A stretch of DNA of 16,508 nt from RGUW01 sp049421025 (lineage in GTDB: Bacteria; Cyanobacteriota; Cyanobacteriia; PCC-6307; Cyanobiaceae), in contig JBMSMG010000034.1 in NCBI GenBank assembly GCA_049421025.1, positions 1 through 16,508 of the forward strand, written 5' to 3'. Positions 7,551 through 14,655 of this stretch are shown here, piece by piece. The number at the start of each line of letters is the position of its first letter. Positions within the stretch are counted from its first letter, which is position 1. A program made the translations under genes and the position numbers. The notes below the pieces were generated by a model that worked only from the letters and a program-made list of their open reading frames with translations, was not told the DNA's origin and did not search any database.

Positions 7551-7715
7551 ATGCAGGTCACTGAAGAAGACGGCGGCAGGCTCAATGCCTTTGCCATCGA
7601 ACCCCGCATGGAGGTGATGGAGGCGGGCAGCAGCAGCGGCAGCAGCAAAATGCTGCTGATCGGCGGCGGACTACTGGTACTGCTGCTGGTGGGCGTAGCG
7701 GTGGGGATCAGCTGA
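7551..7715 (+). CDS. Psb34-like (ssl1498 family) small thylakoid membrane protein
   Basis: A 54-residue protein: a short N-terminal arm with GGRLNAFAIEP (residues 8-18), a Ser/Gly-rich linker (EAGSSSGSSK), and one strongly hydrophobic helix (MLLIGGGLLVLLLVGVAVG) at the C-terminus. The GGRLNxFAIEP motif followed by a single membrane span is the pattern of the ssl1498/Psb34 family. Psb34 binds CP47 in photosystem II assembly intermediates, and its N-terminal arm resembles that of high-light-inducible proteins. This one lacks the chlorophyll-binding ExxNxR helix motif, so it is not an Hlip. The ATG at 7551 is preferred because it places the motif as in the family; a TTG at 7509 would extend it. 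No good ribosome site is visible. It sits 68 bases after thiG and 69 before sqdB. Confidence 0.72.
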   Translation: MQVTEEDGGRLNAFAIEPRMEVMEAGSSSGSSKMLLIGGGLLVLLLVGVAVGIS

Positions 7716-7741
7716 ATCCCTGTAGTAGCTTGACCTGACGC

Positions 7742-7764
7742 AGCGATCGTCCCTCCTGATCGCT
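7742..7764 (+). promoter_or_regulatory. Hairpin in the sqdB leader
   Basis: A perfect 7-bp inverted repeat, AGCGATC / GATCGCT, with a 9-base loop lies between the psb34-like gene and sqdB. It ends 8 bases before the AGGAG ribosome site of sqdB (7773-7777). No T-run follows, so it could be a processing or leader structure as easily as a terminator. Function is inference. Confidence 0.3.
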
Positions 7765-7784
7765 CGCCCAGCAGGAGTGCAGCG

Positions 7785-8978
7785 GTGAAGGTTTTCGTTC
7801 TCGGCGGCGACGGCTTCTGCGGCTGGCCGTGTGCCGTGAACCTGGCCGATCAGGGCCACGACGTACTCATCGTCGACAACCTCAGCCGGCGCAAGATCGA
7901 CATCGACCTGGAGGTCGAATCGCTCACGCCGATCACCACCATCGGTGAGCGCCTGCGGGCCTGGCAACAGATTGGCGGCAAGCCCATGCGCTTCGAGCAC
8001 ATGGACATTGCCCACGAATACCAGCGACTGCTGGATCTGCTCTTGGCCGAGCGGCCCGACGCCGTGGTGCACTTTGCTGAGCAACGGGCCGCTCCTTACT
8101 CGATGAAGAGCAGCGCCACCAAGCGCTACACCGTCGACAACAACGTCAACGGCACCCACAACCTGCTGGCCGCCATCGTCGAGAGCGGCCTCGACATCCA
8201 TGTGGTGCACCTGGGCACCATGGGCGTCTATGGCTATGGCTCCCACCGGGGCGCCACCATCCCCGAGGGCTACCTCAAGGTCGAAGTGCCCCAGCCCGAT
8301 GGCAGCCGCTTTGAAGAGGAGATCCTCCACCCGGCCAGCCCCGGCAGCGTCTATCACATGACCAAGACGCTCGATCAGCTGCTGTTCCTCTACTACAACA
8401 AGAACGATCAGATCCGCATCACCGATCTGCACCAGGGCATTGTCTGGGGCACCAACACCGAAGCCACCGACCGGGACCCGCGCCTAACCAATCGCTTCGA
8501 CTACGACGGCGATTACGGCACCGTGCTCAACCGCTTCTTGATGCAAGCAGCGATCGGCTATCCGCTCACTGTGCACGGCACCGGCGGCCAGACCCGAGCG
8601 TTCATCCACATTCGCGATTCGGTGCGCTGTGTGCAGCTGGCCCTGGAGAACCCACCGACCAAGGGCGAGCGGGTCAAGATCTTCAATCAGATGACCGAGA
8701 GTCACCAGGTGGGTGAGCTGGCCCAGAAGGTGGCGGCACTCACCGGTGCCCAGATCAATCACCTGCCCAACCCGCGCAACGAAGCGGTTGAAAACGATCT
8801 GATCGTCGACAACCGCTGCTTCATTGAGCTGGGCCTGAATCCAACCACGCTTGACAATGGCTTGCTAGCCGAAGTGGTCGATGTGGCGCGCCGCTGGGCC
8901 GATCGCTGCGACCGCAGCCGCATCCCCTGCGTGTCGGCCTGGACAAAGACCCAGGCAGCCGCCATTCAGACGGCCTGA
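7785..8978 (+). CDS. sqdB: UDP-sulfoquinovose synthase
   Basis: SqdB converts UDP-glucose and sulfite to UDP-sulfoquinovose, the first committed step of sulfolipid synthesis. It belongs to the extended short-chain dehydrogenase family with bound NAD. The 397-residue product shows the nucleotide-binding start VFVLGGDGFCGWP at 3-15, VDNLSRRKID at 30-39, the catalytic threonine in LGTMGVYG (T145), and the YxxxK pair in VYHMTK (Y190, K194). Other conserved blocks are HLGTMGVYGYG, GIVWGTNTEAT and GQTRAFIHIRDSV. Length is normal for the family. Start is the GTG at 7785 with AGGAG 7 bases upstream. sqdX follows after 19 bases, so the two are almost certainly co-transcribed. Confidence 0.97.
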   Translation: MKVFVLGGDGFCGWPCAVNLADQGHDVLIVDNLSRRKIDIDLEVESLTPITTIGERLRAWQQIGGKPMRFEHMDIAHEYQRLLDLLLAERPDAVVHFAEQRAAPYSMKSSATKRYTVDNNVNGTHNLLAAIVESGLDIHVVHLGTMGVYGYGSHRGATIPEGYLKVEVPQPDGSRFEEEILHPASPGSVYHMTKTLDQLLFLYYNKNDQIRITDLHQGIVWGTNTEATDRDPRLTNRFDYDGDYGTVLNRFLMQAAIGYPLTVHGTGGQTRAFIHIRDSVRCVQLALENPPTKGERVKIFNQMTESHQVGELAQKVAALTGAQINHLPNPRNEAVENDLIVDNRCFIELGLNPTTLDNGLLAEVVDVARRWADRCDRSRIPCVSAWTKTQAAAIQTA

Positions 8979-8997
8979 GCTACGCCGCGCCCCCACC

Positions 8998-10140
8998 TTG
9001 AAGATCGCCCTGTTCACCGAAACCTTTCTGCCCAAGGTGGACGGGATCGTGACGCGGCTCACCAAAACGGTGCAGGAGCTGGTGGCAGCCGGCGACCAGG
9101 TGGTGATCGTCTGCCCGGAGGGAGCTCCAGCGCGCTACTGCGGTGCTGAGGTCATCGGTGTTCCGGCGACGCCGCTGCCCCTCTATCCAGAGCTGAAGTT
9201 GGCTCTGCGCCTGCCGTCAGTGGCTGAGGCGCTGGAGCGTTTTCAACCCGATCTGGTGCACGTGGTGAATCCTGCGGTGTTGGGTCTGGGCGGCATCTGG
9301 CTGGCCAAAACCAAGGGATTCCCCCTGGTGGCGAGTTACCACACCCACCTGCCCAAATATTTGGAGCACTACGGCATCGGCCTGCTGGAGCCGCTGCTGT
9401 GGGAGCTGATCCGGGCCGCACACAACCAGGCCAGACTCAACCTCTGCACCTCAACCGCCATGGTGCAGGAGCTCAGTGCCCGGGGCGTCAAGCGCACGGC
9501 CCTGTGGCAACGTGGCGTCGACACCGATCTGTTTCGGCCAGAGCTGCGCAGCCAAGCCATGCGGCAGCGGTTGCTGGCCGGCCGCAGCGACACCGGCAAG
9601 CTGTTGCTGTACATCGGGCGGCTGTCGGCCGAAAAGCAAATCGAGCGCATTCGCCCGGTGCTCGATGCCATGCCCGATGCCCGCCTGGCCCTGGTCGGCG
9701 ATGGCCCCTACCGCCAGCAACTGGAGACGTTGTTTGCCGGCAGTGCCACCCACTTCGTGGGCTATCTGGCTGGTGAAGAGCTTGCCGCGGCGTACGCCAG
9801 TGGTGATGCCTTCCTGTTTCCAAGCAGCACCGAAACCCTAGGGCTGGTGCTGCTGGAAGCCATGGCTGCTGGCTGCCCCGTGGTGGCAGCCAATCGTGGC
9901 GGCATTCCAGACATCGTGACCGATGGCGTCAATGGCTGCCTCTATGAGCCTGATGGCGCCGATGGTGGCAGCGCCAGCCTGATCGCTGCCACTGAGCGCC
10001 TGCTGGGCGATGCCACAAAGCAACGACAACTCGGACTCGAAGCCCGCAGCGAAGCAGAGCGCTGGGGCTGGGCCGCCGCCACTGAGCAGCTGCGCGGTTA
10101 TTACCGGCAAGTGCTGCAGCCCCTAGCTGTGGCGGCTTAG
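8998..10140 (+). CDS. sqdX: Sulfoquinovosyltransferase (SqdX-type GT4)
   Basis: A GT4 glycosyltransferase (380 aa) that by family and position transfers sulfoquinovose from UDP-sulfoquinovose to diacylglycerol, giving SQDG. It begins MKIALFTETFLPKVDGIVTR, the characteristic N-terminal acceptor-side motif, with SYHTHLPKYLEHYG at 113-126. The C-terminal nucleotide-sugar domain has YIGRLSAEKQIE at 205-216, LVGDGPYR at 232-239, and the E-x7-E motif in SSTETLGLVLLEAMAAG (E279, E287), followed by GGIPDIV. The start is taken as the TTG at 8998, directly before KIALFTETF. There is no evident ribosome site and no nearby ATG or GTG, so translational coupling to sqdB 19 bases upstream is likely. The reading frame open to 8881 lies inside sqdB. 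Its stop overlaps the stop of the convergent PBP2 gene by 4 bases. Confidence 0.93.
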   Translation: MKIALFTETFLPKVDGIVTRLTKTVQELVAAGDQVVIVCPEGAPARYCGAEVIGVPATPLPLYPELKLALRLPSVAEALERFQPDLVHVVNPAVLGLGGIWLAKTKGFPLVASYHTHLPKYLEHYGIGLLEPLLWELIRAAHNQARLNLCTSTAMVQELSARGVKRTALWQRGVDTDLFRPELRSQAMRQRLLAGRSDTGKLLLYIGRLSAEKQIERIRPVLDAMPDARLALVGDGPYRQQLETLFAGSATHFVGYLAGEELAAAYASGDAFLFPSSTETLGLVLLEAMAAGCPVVAANRGGIPDIVTDGVNGCLYEPDGADGGSASLIAATERLLGDATKQRQLGLEARSEAERWGWAAATEQLRGYYRQVLQPLAVAA

Positions 10141-11882
10141 CTCTTGCTGGTGCGATTGGCCCTGAACCACGTCGTCATCAACGCTTTGACCATCGGCGCC
10201 GCCACGGTGCCGCCATACCCGCCTGAGTTTTCGCCGAACGCCACGATCACCAGCGTGGGTTTGCCGGCCGGCGCGTAGCCCCCGAACCAGGCGTGGTCGG
10301 GTCTGGGTGGATCCTCACCAGTGCCGGTCTTGCCCGCCACCGCAGGCAGTTGGGGCTCATTGAGCAGACGTGCCGTGCCTTCGGTGACCACCATGCGCAG
10401 GCCGCGGCGCAGCACCGCCAGGGTGGAAGGCTTCAAGCCGATCCAGGTGCGCTTGGTGGGGCGCTCAACCAGATGGGGCGTCACCAGCCAACCGCCATTG
10501 GCCACCGCGGCGTACAGGCGCGCCATCTGCATGGGCGTGACCTGCAGCGCTCCCTGGCCGATCGCCGAGGTGATCGAGTCAACCGGCGTCCAGGGCTCGG
10601 CGAGCACCTCTTTTTTCCAGGCGCGATCACCCATCAAGCCTGGACTGTCTTCATCAACCAGTTCAATGCCGCTGGGCTGGCCGTAGCCCATGCGTCGTGC
10701 AGCTGCAAACAAACGCTCGGGCCCCAACCTGAGGCCAACGCGGTAGTAAAAGGTGTTGCTGCTGACGGCCAACGCCAGCGGAAAGCCAATCATGCCGTGG
10801 GCGCCATGGTCGCCATAACAGAGCCCCGCATAACAGAAGGAATTGGTGGTCAGCACCTTGGAGTCAGGCTGATAGAGGCCTGACTCCAGTGCAGCGATCG
10901 TGGTCACGATCTTGAACGTGCTGGCCGGCGGAAAGCCTCGAAAGGCCCTGTTCAACAGCGGTGCATCGGGCCGATTGAGATCGGACCATTGCTGGGTGGT
11001 GGGACCATCTGAAAACAGATTCGGATCAAAGGTGGGCCTGCTAGCCAGCGCCAAGATGGCCCCGCTCTGGGGATCCATGGCCACGATCGCCCCCTTACGC
11101 ACGCCATTGAGCGCTTTCTCAGCGGTGCGTTGCAGCTCCAGGTCGAGGGTGAGCCGAAGATCCTTGCCAGGTTTGGCAGGTTTATCGCCAAGGATCCGCT
11201 GCACCTGCCCTGCCGCATTGACCTCGACCTGCTGACCGCCCCATTCACCACGCAGGATCGGCTCATAGACCTTTTCCACACCACTGCGTCCAACCCGATC
11301 TCGAATGCGGTAACCCTTGGCCTCCAGCTGGGCGTATTCCTCTTCGGTGATCCCGCTGGTGTATCCCAAGACATGGGCCGCCAGGCTGCCGTGGGGGTAA
11401 CTGCGCAGGACATCACTATCAACCTCTGCCCCCGTCAGAGACCTGGCCTGCTCGCGAAAACGCAGAACCTGCTGGGGTTTGAGCTTGGAGGCCAGCAGAA
11501 TGCGAAACCCCTCCGCATTAGCCCCTTCGAGGCGGCGGCGATCCAAATCGCTGGCAGGAATGAAGAGCAGTGCAGCCAAGCGATCGCGCAACCAAGGCCA
11601 CTGCTGAGCGCTGACCTCGCGCGGTTGGATGTACAGGCTGTAGGTGAGTCGACTGGTGGCCAGCACCTGTCCATAACGATCCAGCAGGCGCCCACGAATC
11701 GGATTGCGGGCCATCAGCCGGATGCGGTTCTCATCGGAGAGCTCGCGGTAATGCGCGCCTTGAACCAGCTGCAGCACCGCTAAGCGGGCCAACATCGCTC
11801 CGGCAAACACAGCCACGACCAACATCAGCCCTAGGGACTGTCGGCGCGCACCGGTGCGGCGATGCAAGGCAGAAGAGAACAT
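10137..11882 (-). CDS. mrdA: Penicillin-binding protein 2 (cell-elongation transpeptidase)
   Basis: A class B penicillin-binding protein of 581 aa that cross-links peptidoglycan, most like the elongation PBP2. One N-terminal membrane helix lies near 17-40, followed by the dimerisation domain with NPIRGRLLDRYGQVLA (60-75) and GYTSGITEEEY (173-183), and GRSGVEKVYEPILRG (198-212). The transpeptidase domain has all three active-site motifs: STFK at 321-324 (catalytic S321), SSN at 374-376, and KTG at 518-520. Start is the ATG at 11882. It is the last gene of a minus-strand series: the upstream unknown gene ends 10 bases earlier, which suggests one transcript. An FtsI-type septal PBP is the alternative, but the layout and the lack of a PASTA tail favour PBP2. 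Confidence 0.93.
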   Translation of the reverse strand: MFSSALHRRTGARRQSLGLMLVVAVFAGAMLARLAVLQLVQGAHYRELSDENRIRLMARNPIRGRLLDRYGQVLATSRLTYSLYIQPREVSAQQWPWLRDRLAALLFIPASDLDRRRLEGANAEGFRILLASKLKPQQVLRFREQARSLTGAEVDSDVLRSYPHGSLAAHVLGYTSGITEEEYAQLEAKGYRIRDRVGRSGVEKVYEPILRGEWGGQQVEVNAAGQVQRILGDKPAKPGKDLRLTLDLELQRTAEKALNGVRKGAIVAMDPQSGAILALASRPTFDPNLFSDGPTTQQWSDLNRPDAPLLNRAFRGFPPASTFKIVTTIAALESGLYQPDSKVLTTNSFCYAGLCYGDHGAHGMIGFPLALAVSSNTFYYRVGLRLGPERLFAAARRMGYGQPSGIELVDEDSPGLMGDRAWKKEVLAEPWTPVDSITSAIGQGALQVTPMQMARLYAAVANGGWLVTPHLVERPTKRTWIGLKPSTLAVLRRGLRMVVTEGTARLLNEPQLPAVAGKTGTGEDPPRPDHAWFGGYAPAGKPTLVIVAFGENSGGYGGTVAAPMVKALMTTWFRANRTSKS

Positions 11883-11892
11883 CGAAACCAGC

Positions 11893-12279
11893 TCAGCTCG
11901 GCTGCTGCAACGCGCTCTCGAGCTGTGCGAGGCGCTGCTCCACAGCAGCCAAGCGACTGATCAAGAGGGCTTGGTCGGCAACGGCTTGGTGATTGGACTC
12001 GGCCATGGCAGAGCCGGGTTCGACCCGCACATCGACCTTCATCACCGGATTACCAAGGCCTGGGCTCAGGCGATCAAGGCCATCGCGCAATTGGCTGGCC
12101 AGAGGCTCGCCCTCGTCGCGCAACTGCGTCAGCGGATCAGCACTGCTGGCCGCGTTGGAGAAAGCAGCAACGACATCTTTGAGACCGCCCTTGCGCGCGC
12201 GCTCAGCAACCGCAACGCCAACGGGCAACACGTCCTGCATCAACTTGAGGCGCAGGGTATCGAGTGGATTGGCAGCCAT
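11893..12279 (-). CDS. Conserved-looking hypothetical protein with C-terminal coiled coil
   Basis: I do not recognise this 128-residue protein. It has no signal peptide or membrane helix. The N-terminal half (MAANPLDTLRLKLMQDVLPVG, then VAERARKGGLKDVVAAF) looks helical. A proline/glycine break and a VMKVDVRVEPG strand occur near 79-89, and the last third (ALLISRLAAVEQRLAQLESA, about 103-123) has a heptad pattern typical of a short coiled coil. The ATG at 12279 has an AGGAG ribosome site 7 bases upstream, so the start is well supported. It ends 10 bases before the PBP2 start on the same strand, so co-expression and perhaps a link to cell elongation are reasonable inferences. Codon use and GC content look like its neighbours. 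Confidence 0.8.
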   Translation of the reverse strand: MAANPLDTLRLKLMQDVLPVGVAVAERARKGGLKDVVAAFSNAASSADPLTQLRDEGEPLASQLRDGLDRLSPGLGNPVMKVDVRVEPGSAMAESNHQAVADQALLISRLAAVEQRLAQLESALQQPS

Positions 12280-12341
12280 CGGTCGCTCCTGGAGCCAGCC
12301 GCATCAGTCTGACGCGTTTGGCAGCCCGAACGCTGTGGTCC

Positions 12342-13019
12342 TCAGCGCGATGGCAAGGTCAAGCCAGGATTAATGATCATCTGGCGGCAGCTCTGCTGGC
12401 TGCCGAACCACCAGCCAGCTCCAGCGGCGAGCACCAGCAAGGCCGCTGCAGGCAACAACGCCTGGCGGGTCACATCGAGGCTGGCCCACTCGAACCAGGA
12501 GCGCAGCATGCGCTCACGGTCAAACCGCCGTCTGGCTTTGGCCTCGGCCTGCTCGCGGCGACGCAGCGACCGGTCCACCCAGCGTTCGAAGGCCTTCTTT
12601 TTGGTGACGGCCATCTTGCGCTCAACCTCAAGCAGCTGACCAGCGGTGAGCTCAGGGTTGAAAGTGCTGATCAACTCCAGGCTCTTGAGGAACATCTCGA
12701 CAGCGCCGTCTTTGACCTGACGCTCGTCATCGGAAAGCAGCTCCCAGGCAAGTTCGGGGTAGAAGCGGCCGCGGTTGGCCTGGATCTGCTCTTCCTCCAG
12801 TTGACCGGGTTCGCGCAACCAACGGTCGGTGTTGGCATCAAAACGACGCCAGTACAAAAAGGGGTTGAGGTAGATCGTCTTGCCAGCAAGCAGGATGCTG
12901 TCCTGCTGCAGACGGCGCTGGAGCAGCTGATCCTGATCCGGTGTCGTCACAGACGAGACGGCGGTCACGGCGACTGGGCTGGGGCTTTGAGGGTACCCAA
13001 GAGTGGCCGCGGCCGCCAT
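12342..13019 (-). CDS. Hypothetical protein with single C-terminal membrane helix
   Basis: Function unknown; no family recognised. The 225-residue product has a low-complexity N-terminus (about 1-28), then a soluble region with LNPFLYWRRFDANTDRWLRE (51-70), and a charged helical region rich in Arg, Lys and Glu (about 130-175, including FERWVDRSLRRREQAEAKA) that may be a coiled coil. A hydrophobic helix, ALLPAAALLVLAAGAGWWFG, lies at 187-206, leaving a short tail. This is the layout of a tail-anchored cytoplasmic protein. The ATG at 13019 lies 10 bases after the guaA stop; its nearest purine-rich ribosome site overlaps the end of guaA. It is followed after 62 bases by the coiled-coil gene. Its link to guaA may be only positional. 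Confidence 0.8.
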   Translation of the reverse strand: MAAAATLGYPQSPSPVAVTAVSSVTTPDQDQLLQRRLQQDSILLAGKTIYLNPFLYWRRFDANTDRWLREPGQLEEEQIQANRGRFYPELAWELLSDDERQVKDGAVEMFLKSLELISTFNPELTAGQLLEVERKMAVTKKKAFERWVDRSLRRREQAEAKARRRFDRERMLRSWFEWASLDVTRQALLPAAALLVLAAGAGWWFGSQQSCRQMIINPGLTLPSR

Positions 13020-13029
13020 GGGCGCAGGG

Positions 13030-14622
13030 CTACTCCCACTCGATCGTGCCAGGGGGCTTGCTGGTGATGTCCAGCACCACCCGGTTCACGCCCCTGACCT
13101 CGTTGACGATGCGGTTGGAGATGGTCTCTAGGAGGTCATAGGGGAGGCGCGACCAATCGGCCGTCATGCCGTCTTCGGAAGAGACACAGCGCAACACGAT
13201 CGGGAAGGCATAGGTGCGCTTGTCACCCATCACGCCCACGCTGCGCACCGGCAGCAGCACCGCAAAGGCCTGCCAGATCTCGTCATAGAGACCGGCATCA
13301 CGAATCTCTTCGCGCACGATCAGATCGGCATCGCGCAGGATGTCGAGCTTGTCACCTGTGACCTCACCCAGGATGCGGATGGCCAGGCCTGGCCCTGGGA
13401 AGGGATGGCGGCCAACAATTTCCTGGGGCAGACCCAGCGTGCGGCCCACCTTGCGCACCTCATCTTTGAACAAGCGCCGCAGGGGCTCAACAAGCTTGAA
13501 CTGCAGGTCCTTGGGGAGTCCACCAACGTTGTGGTGGCTCTTGATTTTGACGGCCACACGCTCGCCGGTCTTGGGGTCGACGTTGGTGCCAGCGCTCTCG
13601 ATCACATCGGGGTAGAGGGTGCCTTGGGCCAGGTAATCGAAGGGGCCGAGGCGCTTGCTCTCTTCTTCAAAGACACGAATGAATTCGGTACCGATCAGCT
13701 TGCGTTTCTCTTCTGGATCGGTGATGCCTGCAAGCTTGTTGATGAAGCGTTCACGGGCATTGATGTACTCGACGTTGATGTGGAACTTCGCGTCGAAGAA
13801 CTCCATCAAAAATTCGGGCTCACCTTTGCGCATGAAGCCCTGATCAATGAACATGCAGGTGAGCTGATCACCGATCGCCTTGTGCAGCAAAAAGGCGAGT
13901 GTTGAGGAATCAACCCCTCCCGAAAGCGCCAGCAGCACACGCTTGTCGCCAACCTGAGCGCGCACATCGGCAATCGCTTCCTCAATAAAAGCAGCGGTGG
14001 TCCAGTCGGCTTCACAACCACAGATGTGGTAGACGAAGTTGCGGATCAATGCCATGCCAAAGGTGGAATGCACCACCTCCGGGTGGAACTGCACGCCATA
14101 CAAACGGCGGCTGTGATCAGCCACCGCCGCCTCAGGCGTGTTGTCGGTGTGGGCCAGTCGGACAAAACCCGCAGGCAACCGCTCCACCGAGTCGCCATGG
14201 CTCATCCACATCGTCGAGCCGTCCTCGACGTTGGTCAGCAGATCGATCGGATCGTCGACATGCAGCGGCGCCTTGCCGTACTCGGCGCGGCCTGCCGCCA
14301 CCACGGAGCCGCCCAGCTGCTGCACCATCAGCTGCATGCCGTAGCAGACCCCCAGCACCGGAATGCCCAGTTGCCAGATGCCGGGATCACACAACGGTGC
14401 CCCCTGCTCGTACACCGAGCTCGGCCCACCGCTCAGGATGATCCCTTTGGGCGCCAGGCGGCGCAGCTCATCAGCGCTGGTGGTGTAGCTCATCACCAGC
14501 GAAAAGACCTCGGTTTCGCGCACGCGCCGCGCGATCAGCTCGGAGTACTGGGAGCCGAAATCCAGAATCACAATCGCCGGATGGCGCGAGGAGCCTGAGG
14601 CGGCATCGATCGGGGCGGTCAT
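13030..14622 (-). CDS. guaA: GMP synthase (glutamine-hydrolysing)
   Basis: GuaA converts XMP to GMP using ATP and glutamine, the last step of guanine nucleotide synthesis. The 530-residue product has both halves: a class I glutamine amidotransferase with GVCYGMQ (nucleophile C93), and H180 and E182 in FHPEV; and the ATP-pyrophosphatase domain with the PP-loop SGGVDSS at 234-240. The C-terminal dimerisation domain closes with DITSKPPGTIEWE. Full length and intact. Start is the ATG at 14622 (MTAPIDAASG); a TTG at 14637 is possible but less likely, and no strong ribosome site is visible. cbiD ends 33 bases upstream on the same strand, and an unknown gene starts 10 bases downstream. Confidence 0.97.
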   Translation of the reverse strand: MTAPIDAASGSSRHPAIVILDFGSQYSELIARRVRETEVFSLVMSYTTSADELRRLAPKGIILSGGPSSVYEQGAPLCDPGIWQLGIPVLGVCYGMQLMVQQLGGSVVAAGRAEYGKAPLHVDDPIDLLTNVEDGSTMWMSHGDSVERLPAGFVRLAHTDNTPEAAVADHSRRLYGVQFHPEVVHSTFGMALIRNFVYHICGCEADWTTAAFIEEAIADVRAQVGDKRVLLALSGGVDSSTLAFLLHKAIGDQLTCMFIDQGFMRKGEPEFLMEFFDAKFHINVEYINARERFINKLAGITDPEEKRKLIGTEFIRVFEEESKRLGPFDYLAQGTLYPDVIESAGTNVDPKTGERVAVKIKSHHNVGGLPKDLQFKLVEPLRRLFKDEVRKVGRTLGLPQEIVGRHPFPGPGLAIRILGEVTGDKLDILRDADLIVREEIRDAGLYDEIWQAFAVLLPVRSVGVMGDKRTYAFPIVLRCVSSEDGMTADWSRLPYDLLETISNRIVNEVRGVNRVVLDITSKPPGTIEWE

Positions 14623-14655
14623 GGCGAAGGCTCGCAACCGGGCATTCGAACCAGC

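Noticed and set aside
7730..7735. TTGACC as a -35 box for sqdB.
   Set aside because: No acceptable -10 sequence lies 16-18 bases downstream.
7671..8432. Minus-strand open frame opposite sqdB.
   Set aside because: No family resemblance; the plus strand encodes an unmistakable SqdB throughout.
11130..11783. Plus-strand open frame opposite PBP2.
   Set aside because: Mirror of PBP2 codons, with no ribosome site or recognisable motif.
12280..12341. Gap between the two unknown minus-strand genes as a promoter or small RNA site.
   Set aside because: No promoter-like boxes, strong hairpin or T-run visible in 62 bases.
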